Origin: Pseudolabrys sp. FHR47
GTDB taxonomy: Bacteria > Pseudomonadota > Alphaproteobacteria > Rhizobiales > Xanthobacteraceae
Assembly: GCF_005153485.1 (NCBI RefSeq)
Contig: NZ_CP039740.1
Coordinates: 806,001-870,000, forward strand
Reading direction: 5' to 3'
DNA length: 64,000 nucleotides
In this document: positions 52,589-63,448 of the stretch, piece by piece
Numbering within the stretch: the first letter of the stretch is position 1
Layout of the letters: each line of letters begins with the position of its first letter
The notes under the pieces: model-generated
The model's database searches: none
What the model saw: only the letters and a program-made list of their open reading frames with translations
What the model was told of the DNA's origin: nothing
Translations under genes and position numbers: made by a program

Positions 52589-53860
52589 TCAGAGATACCG
52601 TGGCTCCGGCAGCGGCGAGATCAGCTTACCCTTGTAGCCCTTGGCGCGCAGCTTCGGCGCCAGTTCGTCGGCGATGTGCCAGGAGAAGATGACGGCGGCT
52701 TCCGGCTGGTCGGCGAACAGGCGCTCCTCGTCCACGACCGGGATCGACGTACCCGGCATGCACTTGCCGATTTTCAGGGAGCCCTTGATCTCGCAGACAT
52801 AGTCGATGATGCCGTCGTCGAGCCCGACATAATTAAAGAGGGTCGAGGCGCGCGACGGTGCGCTGATGCCGACAACGCGGGCATTCTGTTCCTTGAGATC
52901 GCGCAGCATCGACAACAGCCGCAGCTTGGTTAGCAGCACGTCGTGTTTGAATTGCTTGAGGCGCTGCGCCATCGCCTCGCCCTGCGGCTCGGCGGCCAGC
53001 ATCTGCTGCACGCTTGCCTGCACCGGGCGCTTGCCCTTGCGGCCGGCATAAACACGGATCGAGCCGCCATGGCTTGGGATCGGCCGCGCATGGAAGACTT
53101 CGAGGCCGTGCATCTCCAGTAGGTATTTCAGGCTGTGCAGCGAATAGTAACGCAGGTGCTCGTGATAGACCGTGTCGTATTGCAGCGTGTCGAGCAGCGG
53201 AATGAGATAGTGCGATTCCGAGATGAAGGCGCCGTCGTCGTCGAGCATTTCGAGAATGCCCTCGACGATCGCATGGACGTCCTCGATATGGGCGAAGCAG
53301 TTCGCCGCGGTGATCACCTTGGCTTTGCCACGCGAAGCGACGACTTCGGCCGCCGCCGCCTTGCCGAAATAGCGCTTGATGGTCGGGATGCCGCGCGAAT
53401 TGGCGATGTCGCCGACATCGGTCGGCTCGATGCCGAGGATGCGGTTGCCGGCCTTCTGGAAGTTCGAGATCAGGGTGCCGTCGTTGGAGCCGATATCGAC
53501 GACGAGGTCTTTGTCGGTGAGGCCGAGCATCGCCGCGCTCTCGCGCTGCAGGTCGGCGAAGTTGTCGCGCAACAGCTTGGTCGTGCCCGAGGTGTAGGGA
53601 TATTCCGGCGGGAAAATGATGACCGGATCGACGGCAAGACCGAGCTGCACCAGGTCGCACTGCCGGCAGTGCAGGAGATCGGTCGGAAACCACGGCTGCT
53701 GCCGCGGCACCTGGCCGATCGGCACCATCTGGTTCACCGGCGGCATGTAGCCGAGCGACAGCACGTAATCGAGCTTCTCGGAGCCGCAGATCTGGCACTG
53801 CTCGACCGGAACGCTGGCGCCGGTGCCCGCGCCGCGCGCGATTTTGGTGGGACCTACCAA
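52589..53860 (-). CDS. Zinc-site class I methyltransferase, sugar C-methyltransferase type
   Basis: 423 residues from a TTG start at 53860, chosen because AGGAG lies 7 bases upstream, right after the epimerase stop; longer upstream codons overlap that gene. N-terminal zinc pair C22/C25 and C65/C68 (CQICG, CRQC), SAM motif VDIGSNDG (121-128), then HEHLRYYSLHSLKYLLE and a C-terminal Rossmann-like domain (APSRASTLFNY). This is the NovU/EvaC/TcaB9 architecture of deoxysugar C-methyltransferases. The real substrate is unknown. Confidence 0.85.
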   Translation of the reverse strand: MVGPTKIARGAGTGASVPVEQCQICGSEKLDYVLSLGYMPPVNQMVPIGQVPRQQPWFPTDLLHCRQCDLVQLGLAVDPVIIFPPEYPYTSGTTKLLRDNFADLQRESAAMLGLTDKDLVVDIGSNDGTLISNFQKAGNRILGIEPTDVGDIANSRGIPTIKRYFGKAAAAEVVASRGKAKVITAANCFAHIEDVHAIVEGILEMLDDDGAFISESHYLIPLLDTLQYDTVYHEHLRYYSLHSLKYLLEMHGLEVFHARPIPSHGGSIRVYAGRKGKRPVQASVQQMLAAEPQGEAMAQRLKQFKHDVLLTKLRLLSMLRDLKEQNARVVGISAPSRASTLFNYVGLDDGIIDYVCEIKGSLKIGKCMPGTSIPVVDEERLFADQPEAAVIFSWHIADELAPKLRAKGYKGKLISPLPEPRYL

Positions 53861-53870
53861 GTGAATTCTC

Positions 53871-54854
53871 CTAGACCTTCGGCGCCAGATCGGCGTTCTT
53901 CCAGTACCAGTCCAAAGTCGGCTTGAGGCCATCCTTGAGCGGCACGGCGGGCTTGTAGCCGAGGGCACCGAGCTTGGAAATATCCGGGCAGCGGCGCGGC
54001 GCGCCGCCGGCCTGCAGCTTGCCGGGCACGATCTCGATCTCGCGGCCGGCTTGCGCGGCGACGAGGCGCGCGACGTCCGTGATCGACAGCTCTTCCGTGG
54101 TGCCGACATGATAGATGCCGAGGTGCTCGCCCTTGTCGCGCATCACCATGACGCCGGCAACGAGATCGTCGATGTAGCAGAACGAGCGGGTCTCGATGCC
54201 GGTGCCCTGCATCTCAAAGGGCAGAACGCCGGTGGGTTGCGCATCGGCGAGTTTCTTCAGGCGCAGCGCGAACTGCGGCACGACGTGCTCGAAGCCCATG
54301 TCGGGGCCGTAGACATTGTGCGGCCGGAAGATCAGCACGCGCTCGAAATACTTGCGGCCGTAGTTGATCGCCATCAGCTCGCTGATCAGCTTGCCGCCGC
54401 CATAGGAATAGCGCGGATTGAGCACGTCCGGCACCGACAGTGGCGCGGTCTCGTCGGTCGGGATCACCGGCGGCGTCTGATAGACTTCGGACGACGAGGC
54501 GAGGATGAGATTGCCGACGTTATGCTTGCGGCAGGCGTCGATGACATTGATCATGCCGCGTACACCGACATCGAGCACGAGGTCGGGCTGCGTATAGAAA
54601 AACTCGGTGCCGTTGACGAAGGCGAGGTGATGCACCTCGTCCATGCCGGCCGTTGCTTTCGCCACCGTGTCGGCGTCCCGGATGTCGCCGCCGATGAACT
54701 CGATCTCTTCCTCGACGCGGGCGAGGCGGCGCGGCCGGCCACGCGAATTGTCGTCGAGCACGCGCACCTTGGCGCCGGATTTCACCAGCGCCTTCACGAG
54801 CCCCGAGCCGATGAAGCCCGAACCGCCGGTGACCAGAACCTTACGCGCGCTCAT
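53871..54854 (-). CDS. NAD-dependent epimerase/dehydratase
   Basis: 327 residues, extended SDR family. GGSGFIG at 10-16 binds NAD, D60-region GGDIRDAD, and catalytic Y151-x3-K155 (YSYGGGK). FRPHNVYGPDMGFEHVV is typical of nucleotide-sugar epimerases. Ten bases before the C-methyltransferase, so the two are co-transcribed and probably act on the same nucleotide sugar. Confidence 0.92.
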   Translation of the reverse strand: MSARKVLVTGGSGFIGSGLVKALVKSGAKVRVLDDNSRGRPRRLARVEEEIEFIGGDIRDADTVAKATAGMDEVHHLAFVNGTEFFYTQPDLVLDVGVRGMINVIDACRKHNVGNLILASSSEVYQTPPVIPTDETAPLSVPDVLNPRYSYGGGKLISELMAINYGRKYFERVLIFRPHNVYGPDMGFEHVVPQFALRLKKLADAQPTGVLPFEMQGTGIETRSFCYIDDLVAGVMVMRDKGEHLGIYHVGTTEELSITDVARLVAAQAGREIEIVPGKLQAGGAPRRCPDISKLGALGYKPAVPLKDGLKPTLDWYWKNADLAPKV

Positions 54855-54888
54855 TCGATATCTTCCTGTTTCTTTCTTTTCCCTCCTC

Positions 54889-55026
54889 CCGCGTAGTGGT
54901 GGGGAGGGTCGGATTGCTTCGCGTCAGCGAAGCGATCCGGGGTGGGGGCGGGGACGTCGTGCGGTGTCGCTCCCCCCACACCCCTGACCCCTCCCCGCCA
55001 CGCGCAAGGCGCGCGGGGGGAGGGGA
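54889..55026. repeat. Interspersed repeat, family D, long copy
   Basis: CCCTCCTCCC and GGGGAGGG arms with an inner GCTTCGCGTCAGCGAAGC palindrome, then CTCCCCCCACACCCC and GGGGGGAGGGG. It separates the epimerase-methyltransferase pair from the oxidoreductase gene and suggests a transcript break. Confidence 0.65.
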
Positions 55027-55045
55027 AAGCGCACTACTGCGCCAT

Positions 55046-56113
55046 TCAATGATCCTTGGCCACATCGATCCACCGCCCTTCACGGTTCGCGCGCTGGGCC
55101 GCATCGATCAGTTGCTGCACGCGGTAACCGGCCGCGAAATCCGGCGCGGCGTTGGGCTTATAGCGAGGCGCACCGGCGATGGCATCGAGGAATTTGGCTG
55201 CCAGCCGCGAGGCGGGGGCGATGCGGCCGTCGGGGTGTTCGGCGTCTTCGGTGTCGTCGACCGGGACGACGGTCAGGTCGCCGGGCCGCCGGGCGTGGCT
55301 CAGCACGAAGCCGCGCATGTAGTCGGCGGTGCGGTTGTCCAGAACCAGCGTGCCGTTCTCGCCGAAGAATTCAATGCGGTGGCCCTGGCCGCGGAATGAG
55401 GCGCAACTCACGCTCAGGCTCGCCAGCGGGCCGGATGCATACTGCAAGGCCATTGCGACTGTCGTATCGAGATCGTTGTCACCGGGCAGGCCGCCGACCC
55501 GCGCCTGCAGGCCTGCAAGAGGCCCGATGAACCACTCGAGATAATGGAAGCAGTGAGAGACGAAATTGCCGAGCACGCCGCCGCCATCGTCGCGCAAGGT
55601 TTTCCAGTTCCGCATGCGGTTCTGGATCGAATAGTTCTCGACATGCCAGTGCACGGTGACATGGCGCAGCTTGCCGATGGCACCGTCGTCGAGCATCGCC
55701 TTGGCCTTTTGCCAGGCCATGACCTGATGGAAATTGAAATCGACACCGGTCGGCAGGCCGCTTGTCTTTGCGGCTTCGAACATGGCGCGTGCCTCGACGA
55801 GCGTCGACGCCATCGGCTTCTCGGCAAACACCGGCTTGCCGGCGCTGAGCGCGGCGAGCGCGATCTCGGTCTGCAGGCTCGGCACCGTGGCGATCGCTAC
55901 CGCGTCGATGTCCTTGTCAGCAATGAGCGCACGCCAGTCGCCATAGGCTTTCGGCACTCCGGCCGCGCGGGCATGTTCGGCGGTGCGCGCTTCGTTGCTG
56001 CCGGCGAGCGCGGCGACGTGGCAGCGCTCATCGGCACGGAACGCCGGCATCAGCACGGTGCGCCCGTAGTTCACGCCGACAATGCCAAGTCTGATCGGAT
56101 TCTGCTGGGTCAC
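55046..56113 (-). CDS. Gfo/Idh/MocA family oxidoreductase
   Basis: 355 residues, GTG start at 56113 overlapping the methyltransferase stop (GTGA). N-terminal Rossmann fold (RLGIVGVNYGRT), the EKP motif at 98-100 (FAEKPMAST) and the C-terminal GFO_IDH_MocA sheet with DDGGGVLGNFVSHCFHYLEW. NAD(P)-dependent sugar or inositol oxidoreductases belong here; substrate unknown. Part of the sugar-modification cluster. Confidence 0.9.
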   Translation of the reverse strand: MTQQNPIRLGIVGVNYGRTVLMPAFRADERCHVAALAGSNEARTAEHARAAGVPKAYGDWRALIADKDIDAVAIATVPSLQTEIALAALSAGKPVFAEKPMASTLVEARAMFEAAKTSGLPTGVDFNFHQVMAWQKAKAMLDDGAIGKLRHVTVHWHVENYSIQNRMRNWKTLRDDGGGVLGNFVSHCFHYLEWFIGPLAGLQARVGGLPGDNDLDTTVAMALQYASGPLASLSVSCASFRGQGHRIEFFGENGTLVLDNRTADYMRGFVLSHARRPGDLTVVPVDDTEDAEHPDGRIAPASRLAAKFLDAIAGAPRYKPNAAPDFAAGYRVQQLIDAAQRANREGRWIDVAKDH

Positions 56114-56859
56114 GCGACCCCCTTCGGCTTCTCGCCGAACGTGAAGACGAAAGAACGCAAGCGTTCCATGAACGCGGGCGCAAACAGCACGCTGTCGGTC
56201 AAATTGTAGAGCGGCAGGAGCCAACGCAGTTTCTCGGCGGCGAGATAGCGATACTTCAGGCCGGAATGGAATTCCGTTCCGGTGGTGAGGCCGGCAGCGC
56301 TGAACGCCTCGACAAGATCCCGCGCGACGACAAGGCGTTCGTTGCGCGTTACGCCGATCGACGAGTATAGCGGCGACGAGCGGTCGCGATAGAGATACAT
56401 CGCCGGGTTCATGCGGTTGGGGTCGAAGGCGACAAAGCGGCCACCCGGCTTGAGGATGCGTTTGACCTCCGCGATGCATGCGGTCCAGTCGGGAAGGTGG
56501 TGCAGCACGCCGGCGAGCAGGACGCCGTCGAAGCTTCCATCCGCAAAGGGCAGGTGCTCGATGTCGCCTTCCTGGAAATCGATGCCCGGATGGGCTTCGC
56601 GCGCGATACGGATCAGCTTCGGGCTCAGATCGATGCCGGTGCAATTGAAGCCGCGCCGATGCAGAAGATCGGTGAAGACGCCGGAGCCACAGCCAAGATC
56701 GGCGATGCGGGCGCCGGGCGCAAACGCGCCGAGCCGCGTCGCAATGTCGATGATGCGTTCATTCGTGTCCGGCGTGAACACGTCATAGGCGTTCGACGCC
56801 CCATGGCTGTCGAAGAACGCGATTTCGCTCTCTTTGTTTTGCGACAGGGTGGCCGGCAT
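56110..56859 (-). CDS. Class I SAM-dependent methyltransferase
   Basis: 249 residues from ATG 56859. Motif I IADLGCGSG (52-60), motif II FQEGDIEHLPF, post-I TGIDLSPKLI and the UbiE-like VLHHLPDW. The C-terminal part has two hydrophobic segments (WLLPLYNLTDSVLFAPAF), so it may touch the membrane and act on a lipid-linked sugar (inference). Coupled to the oxidoreductase by a four-base overlap. Confidence 0.88.
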   Translation of the reverse strand: MPATLSQNKESEIAFFDSHGASNAYDVFTPDTNERIIDIATRLGAFAPGARIADLGCGSGVFTDLLHRRGFNCTGIDLSPKLIRIAREAHPGIDFQEGDIEHLPFADGSFDGVLLAGVLHHLPDWTACIAEVKRILKPGGRFVAFDPNRMNPAMYLYRDRSSPLYSSIGVTRNERLVVARDLVEAFSAAGLTTGTEFHSGLKYRYLAAEKLRWLLPLYNLTDSVLFAPAFMERLRSFVFTFGEKPKGVA

Positions 56860-56975
56860 GAGGCGGCTTCTAGCACGGGCTTTTCGGCGCCGACAATGTT
56901 TCGCCCGACGGCGATTTGTCTTGATTTTCAAGCTCGTTAACCGGCGGGAAGTGGCGGCGGCGGCGCCGTGATGCT

Positions 56976-59111
56976 ATGGCGGGCGCCATGCAGGATATAA
57001 GCCTTGAGGCCGAGCCGCAGCCGCCCCGGACCGGAGGGAAACTCGCCGCCTTCGCGCTTGCCGTTGCCGCCGCCGGTTTGCCGATCAACGACATTGCCAT
57101 CTATGCCGTGCTGGTGCTGGCGGCGGTTGCGATCTTCACCGGCGTCGTCCGTCGCGACCTCAAGTGCTGGGCGGCCGCTGCCGCGGTCGTTGTCGCGGCG
57201 ATCGGCGCGCAGGTGGCGCTGGCGCCGCCGCGCATCGACGAAGGCTTCAATGTGTTCCTGCCCGGCGGCGCACTGGAGCGTGATCTGCCGGCCGACGTCT
57301 ATCGCACCATGGCGGCGGAATTCGACCGGCAATACCCGGCCGAAAAACGTTGCGACCCCAAAGTATTCGGTTGCTGGCGTGGCACCGGCGCGCCGGACCG
57401 GGCCTATGCCTTCGCCGCCGACGGCATCTTTCACAAATCCGATCTGTCGCGATCGGTGACGCGGCTCGATTTTTCCGATCCGGTCTGGCACCGGCTCGGC
57501 TTCATCAACGAGATGCGTTTCAACTGGTATCCGGTCAGCGATGTGCAACGCGCGCGCCGCGATGGCCGGGCCTGGAAAGGCTATGACCGCTGGCACCTCA
57601 CCATGCCGTGGTTCACGATGATCCGGCTGCCGGCCGCCTATATCGGTGGGCAATTGTGCTGGAGCGGCGATCTTCTCTGGGAAGGCGCGGGCGAACGGTT
57701 CGTGCCGCAGGGGAATGGCGGCTGTCGCGCCATTGCGCCGGAAGACGCGGGTCGCCGCGTTTTCGGCATCGCCATCAAGCCGGACACCTTGTCGATGCAT
57801 CTCGAGGGGCCGTTCGACGTGCGGCTCAAGCAATGGCTGCAACCGCTCTTCAAGATTCTTTCGATTGCCACGTTGGTGTTGCTGCTGGTGCGGATACGGC
57901 CGCGCCGCGCCGCCGCGCCGTTGCTTCTGCTCGCGCTGGCTGTTGCCGTCATCGCCGTCGACGACGCAAGCTTTCTTGGCGGCGTGCGTCCTTTCGATGG
58001 CGGCGACGACGGAATGTTCTACGACAGCCTCGGCCGCGACTTGCTGCAGAAGCTGCTGGCCGGGGACTGGCGCGGCTTCCTCGAAGGCGGCGAGAGCGTG
58101 TTCTATTACGGGGGCCCGGCGCTGCGTTATTTCCGTGCGCTGGAGCACATCGTATTCGGCGACACGTTTCTCGGCTATCTCTCGCTCGTTCTGATGCTGC
58201 CGTTGATTGTCCTCGCGCTGTTCCGGCGTTTCCTCGACCGGCCTTGGCCTATGATTCTGGCGCTGCTGTTCGTGGCCGTGCCGCTCGGCGAGATCTTCGG
58301 CACGACGTTCGTGCATTACGCGAAATGGGCGGCGCGCGGTTTCGCCGATCCGGCCTGCTACATCCTGTTCATGGCCGGGCTCGTGGTTCTCGTTGCGCCG
58401 GCGCGCTCCGGTCCGGCCGACCGTTTCGTGCCGGCTTTCTTCGGCGCCTTGCTGATTGCGCTCGGCATCGGCATGAAGCCGCTGGTGGCGCCGGCGGCCG
58501 CGATGTTTCTCGGCGGCGCCGGTCTTGCCGCGCTCTATGGACGGCAATGGCTCCGGCTCGCCGGTATGTGCATCGGCTTCCTGCCGACCTTCTCGATGGC
58601 CTGGCACAACTGGGCGTTCGGTGGCCGCTTGGTGCTCTTCAGTTCGAACGCCCAGGACAGCAATCTGCTGGTGATGCCGCCGTCGGCCTGGGCCGGCGCG
58701 CTGCGCGAAGTCGCGACGTTCGATTTTGCCGGCGGCCTCGCGCATCGTGCGCTGATGCAGGTGCCGAACTGGCTCTCAGGTCCGGCCGAGTCGTATTGGA
58801 CAGTGCCGCTGAACGCCGCCGGCGTTGCCGTGCTCGTTTACGTCGTCCTGCGCGGGCGCATGTTCGATCCGTGGCTGCGGCTCATCGGTGCGGCGGCGCT
58901 GGCGCAGCATCTGGTGGCGATGTTCTACATCGCGACGCCGCGCTACCACTTCCTCACATGGTTCCTGACGCTGCTGGTCGCCGCCGCCTTCATGCAGCGG
59001 GCCGGTTTTCCCTGGCTGGCGCGCTGCTACCCAGCGCTCATGGCGCGGATCATGCGCGTCGTTTGGCCGCCGCGGCTGGCGGCGGCGCTGGCTTGGCTGG
59101 AAGGGCGCTGA
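56976..59111 (+). CDS. Large polytopic membrane protein, GT-C-like
   Basis: 711 residues (ATG 56976; ATG 56988 possible). An N-terminal pair of helices, a soluble domain of about 200 residues (GFNVFLPGGALERDLPADVY), then about ten helices. GGDDGMFYDSLGRDLLQKLL, with the acidic D-D pair right after a helix, and the later YYGGPALRYFRALE segment are reminiscent of GT-C glycosyltransferases of the ArnT/PMT kind, but I cannot fix the family. Divergent from the methyltransferase, adjacent to the sugar-modifying genes. Confidence 0.68.
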   Translation: MAGAMQDISLEAEPQPPRTGGKLAAFALAVAAAGLPINDIAIYAVLVLAAVAIFTGVVRRDLKCWAAAAAVVVAAIGAQVALAPPRIDEGFNVFLPGGALERDLPADVYRTMAAEFDRQYPAEKRCDPKVFGCWRGTGAPDRAYAFAADGIFHKSDLSRSVTRLDFSDPVWHRLGFINEMRFNWYPVSDVQRARRDGRAWKGYDRWHLTMPWFTMIRLPAAYIGGQLCWSGDLLWEGAGERFVPQGNGGCRAIAPEDAGRRVFGIAIKPDTLSMHLEGPFDVRLKQWLQPLFKILSIATLVLLLVRIRPRRAAAPLLLLALAVAVIAVDDASFLGGVRPFDGGDDGMFYDSLGRDLLQKLLAGDWRGFLEGGESVFYYGGPALRYFRALEHIVFGDTFLGYLSLVLMLPLIVLALFRRFLDRPWPMILALLFVAVPLGEIFGTTFVHYAKWAARGFADPACYILFMAGLVVLVAPARSGPADRFVPAFFGALLIALGIGMKPLVAPAAAMFLGGAGLAALYGRQWLRLAGMCIGFLPTFSMAWHNWAFGGRLVLFSSNAQDSNLLVMPPSAWAGALREVATFDFAGGLAHRALMQVPNWLSGPAESYWTVPLNAAGVAVLVYVVLRGRMFDPWLRLIGAAALAQHLVAMFYIATPRYHFLTWFLTLLVAAAFMQRAGFPWLARCYPALMARIMRVVWPPRLAAALAWLEGR

Positions 59112-59131
59112 CGGTCAGGCGGGAAGAGGAT

Positions 59132-59206
59132 GGTGCTGCCGGAGTGGATTGAACACTCGACCTCGTCATTACCAATGACGTGCTCTACCACTGAGCTACG
59201 GCAGCT
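59132..59206 (-). tRNA. tRNA-Thr (GGT)
   Basis: Minus-strand cloverleaf: acceptor GCTGCCG/CGGCAGC, D arm GCTC/GAGC, anticodon arm CGTCA/TGACG around TTGGTAA with anticodon GGT (plus-strand 59172-59174), T arm GAGTG/CACTC with TTCAATC, discriminator A and encoded CCA. Reads ACC/ACU. Confidence 0.97.
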
Positions 59207-59351
59207 GAAGGGACGCGAGGGCCGAAGGCCCGGTTCGCGAACGCGGCGGAAACTGCCACAGGCGCCCCTTTAAACGCAAGGCAACTTGGCCGCAAGGCCT
59301 GAAGATAACGTGAACTTGCGAAAGTCGAGCCGGGCCCGATAGATACCCGTC

Positions 59352-59531
59352 ATGACCGGTCCAGACGACCCGCCGAAATCCCGCAAGAATGCCCAGAACG
59401 CCGCCCGTGAGGCGCGTCTGGCGGCCGCCTTGCGGGAAAATCTCAAGCGCCGCAAGGCGCAAATCCGCGACAAGGAGCGGACGCGGACGCAAGCCAGCGG
59501 CGGGACACCCGAATCGGACGATAAGGGCTAG
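59352..59531 (+). CDS. Short basic protein upstream of murA
   Basis: 59 residues: MTGPDDPPKSRKNAQNAARE start, SDDKG end, with a central basic helix (LRENLKRRKAQIRDKERTR). Coding composition continues evenly and similar short ORFs sit upstream of murA in related genomes, as I recall. No function known. Too short for many gene finders. Confidence 0.6.
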   Translation: MTGPDDPPKSRKNAQNAAREARLAAALRENLKRRKAQIRDKERTRTQASGGTPESDDKG

Positions 59532-59713
59532 GGCGGGCGGAACCCGAATCGGACTTTCGCCTTAATGCCGGGCGATCAAGGCCGGCGCGGGGGCGGTAAC
59601 CCTCGGCCAAATTTGGCTTTGCGGGGGTCGGGCGGGCGGTCTAGACCGCCCCTATATCCAGCCGCACATTGTTTTTGACGTAAACCGGGGGCCTGCGGGC
59701 CGGGGGACGGACG

Positions 59714-61003
59714 ATGGACCGAATTCGTATTGTCGGCGGCGAGAAGCTGAACGGCACCATTCCGATTTCCGGCGCCAAGAACGCCACCTTGCCGCTGATG
59801 ATCGCGAGCCTCCTGACCGCGGACAAGCTCATCCTCGAGAACGTGCCGCGGCTCGCCGACGTCATCCAGCTCCAGCGCATCCTCGGCAATCACGGCGTCG
59901 ACGTCATGATCGCGGGCAAGCGCGCCGGCGCCGATGCTAATGCCGGCCGCACCATCGAACTCTCCGCCGCGACCATCGCCGACACGACCGCGCCCTATGA
60001 GCTGGTCTCGACGATGCGCGCGAGCTTCTGGGTCATCGCGCCGCTGGTGGCGCGCATGGGCATCGCCAAGGTGTCGATGCCGGGCGGCTGCGCCATTGGC
60101 ACGCGGCCGGTCGATCTCTTGATCATGGCGCTGGAGAAGCTGGGCGCCGAGATCGAGATCGAGGGCGGCTATGTGATCGCCCGCGCGCCGAACGGCCTGC
60201 GCGGCGGCGAAATCAATTTCCCCAAAGTGACGGTGAGCGGCACGCATACGGCGCTGATGGCGGCCGTGCTCGCCCGCGGCACCACGGTGATCGACAATGC
60301 CGCGCGCGAGCCGGAAATCGGCGATGTCGCCGATTGCCTCAACAAGATGGGTGCCAAGGTATCGGGCATCGGCACCTCGCGTCTGGTCGTCGAGGGAGTC
60401 GCCAAACTCAACGGCGCGCGGCACCAGGTGCTCCCGGACCGTATCGAGACCGGCACCTACGCCATGGCCGTCGCCATGACCGGCGGCGACGTGATGCTGC
60501 AGAACGCGCGGCCCGAACTGCTGCAGGCGGCGCTCGATGTCATCGCTCAGGCCGGCGCCACCGTGACCACGACCAACGAAGGCATCCGCATCACCCGCAA
60601 TGGCGCCGGCATCAAGCCGGTCGATGTGACGACCGCGCCGTTCCCCGGCTTCCCGACCGATCTGCAGGCGCAGCTGATGGCGCTGATGACGCGCGCCGAG
60701 GGCACCTCGCACATCACCGAGACCATCTTCGAGAACCGCTTCATGCATGTGCAGGAGCTGGCGCGACTCGGCGCCCGCATCCAGCTCGACGGCATGCGGG
60801 CCACCATCGAAGGCGTCAAGCGCCTCAAGGGCGCGCCGGTGATGGCGACCGATCTGCGCGCCTCGGTGTCGCTGGTCATCGCTGCGCTCGCCGCCGAAGG
60901 CGAGACCATCGTCAACCGCGTCTACCACCTCGATCGCGGCTTCGAGAAGCTCGAGGAAAAGTTAGGGCGCTGCGGCGCCAAGATCGAGCGCATCAGCGGG
61001 TAG
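59714..61003 (+). CDS. murA: UDP-N-acetylglucosamine 1-carboxyvinyltransferase
   Basis: First committed step of peptidoglycan precursor synthesis; target of fosfomycin. 429 residues. K22/N23 in SGAKNATLP, catalytic loop C126 in [14 protein letters not shown] (so fosfomycin-sensitive type), and the C-terminal GYEKLEEKL-like [10 protein letters not shown]. Followed by the DUF2948 gene, usual order. Confidence 0.97.
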   Translation: MDRIRIVGGEKLNGTIPISGAKNATLPLMIASLLTADKLILENVPRLADVIQLQRILGNHGVDVMIAGKRAGADANAGRTIELSAATIADTTAPYELVSTMRASFWVIAPLVARMGIAKVSMPGGCAIGTRPVDLLIMALEKLGAEIEIEGGYVIARAPNGLRGGEINFPKVTVSGTHTALMAAVLARGTTVIDNAAREPEIGDVADCLNKMGAKVSGIGTSRLVVEGVAKLNGARHQVLPDRIETGTYAMAVAMTGGDVMLQNARPELLQAALDVIAQAGATVTTTNEGIRITRNGAGIKPVDVTTAPFPGFPTDLQAQLMALMTRAEGTSHITETIFENRFMHVQELARLGARIQLDGMRATIEGVKRLKGAPVMATDLRASVSLVIAALAAEGETIVNRVYHLDRGFEKLEEKLGRCGAKIERISG

Positions 61004-61062
61004 GTCACGTCCCTTGCGGCCCGCCCGGGCGCTGCCTAGCTTGTCGGCAAGGGAGCGCCGCC

Positions 61063-61518
61063 ATGGACCGGGTAGCCGAACCTCTGAAATTTACCGTCCT
61101 CGACGAGGAGGACCTCGAAGTCGTCTCGACCCACCTGCAGGACGCGGTGATCAAGGTCGCCGATGTCATCTGGCAGCCGCAGGCCAAGCGCCTGGTGCTC
61201 GGGGTCAACCGCTTCGACTGGGAGCAGGCGGTCGCCGACAAACCGCAGAACTGCCGCCGCCGCGCCGCCCTGCGCTTCGAGCGGGTGCAGTCCTTTAAAT
61301 GTCGCGGCGTCGATCCGGCCGGCAAGGACGGTGTCCTCAACCTGCTGGCCGTCGAATTCAAGGAAACCGAGGCGCCGTCCGGCGCCGTGACCCTCATCTT
61401 CTCCGGTGATGCCGCCATGCGGCTCGAGGTCGAATGCCTGGAGGCCGAACTGGTCGATCTCGGCCCGGTCTGGAACTGCACTGGCCGCCCGGTCCATGCC
61501 GTCGAGGCCAAGGACTGA
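61063..61518 (+). CDS. DUF2948 family protein
   Basis: 151 residues from ATG 61063. Start VAEPLKFTVLDEEDLEVVST and RLVLGVNRFDWE are the DUF2948 pattern, confined to Alphaproteobacteria and almost always between murA and hisD. Function unknown. The RRRAALRFERVQSFKCRG segment is strongly basic. Confidence 0.9.
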   Translation: MDRVAEPLKFTVLDEEDLEVVSTHLQDAVIKVADVIWQPQAKRLVLGVNRFDWEQAVADKPQNCRRRAALRFERVQSFKCRGVDPAGKDGVLNLLAVEFKETEAPSGAVTLIFSGDAAMRLEVECLEAELVDLGPVWNCTGRPVHAVEAKD

Positions 61519-61613
61519 CGGCCCCGGCGCCTGGCCCGGTTGACGGATCGGCGGCTGCGCGCCATTGACCATGGGCCTTCACTGAAAGCCTCGCCTTCCG
61601 GCCGGATTGACCC

Positions 61614-62915
<1,302 letters not shown>

Positions 62916-62916
62916 C

Positions 62917-63408
62917 ATGACCGACAAGAAGAAGCCCGTGATGAAGCAGCGCCTGGTCGGCGTCACTTTGGATGAGGCTTCGATTGGCCGCTCCAATCCG
63001 GACGTCGAGCATGAGCGGGCGGTCGCCATCTACGATCTGCTTGAGCTCAACCAGTTCGCGCCGGTCGGCCATGACGGCGGGCCCTATACGTTGCACCTGA
63101 GCATCAACGATAACCGCCTGGTCTTCGACATTCGCAGCGAGGACGGCACGCCGGTGGTCGCGCATCTGTTCTCGCTATCGCCTTTGCGCCGGATCGTGAA
63201 GGACTACTACATGATCTGCGACAGCTATTATCAGGCCATCCGCACCGCGACGCCGGACAAGATCGAGGCCATCGATATGGGCCGGCGCGGCATTCACAAC
63301 GAGGGTTCGCGTATCCTGATCGAGCGGCTCAAGGACAAGGTGACGGTGGACATGGACACCGCGCGCCGCCTGTTCACGCTGATCTGCGTCTTGCACTGGA
63401 AGGGGTGA
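62917..63408 (+). CDS. UPF0262 family protein
   Basis: 163 residues with the family pattern [22 protein letters not shown] [34 protein letters not shown] and [14 protein letters not shown] conserved alphaproteobacterial protein of unknown function, always next to hisD as here. One base after the hisD stop. Confidence 0.93.
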   Translation: MTDKKKPVMKQRLVGVTLDEASIGRSNPDVEHERAVAIYDLLELNQFAPVGHDGGPYTLHLSINDNRLVFDIRSEDGTPVVAHLFSLSPLRRIVKDYYMICDSYYQAIRTATPDKIEAIDMGRRGIHNEGSRILIERLKDKVTVDMDTARRLFTLICVLHWKG

Positions 63409-63448
63409 CGCTGATGCGTTGCGCCTCCGTTCGCCGGAATGACGACTG

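Noticed and set aside
56937..58745. 602-codon minus-strand frame opposite the GT-C-like gene
   Set aside because: The plus-strand frame has clear membrane helices and coding character; the antisense frame is His/Arg/Glu-rich noise.
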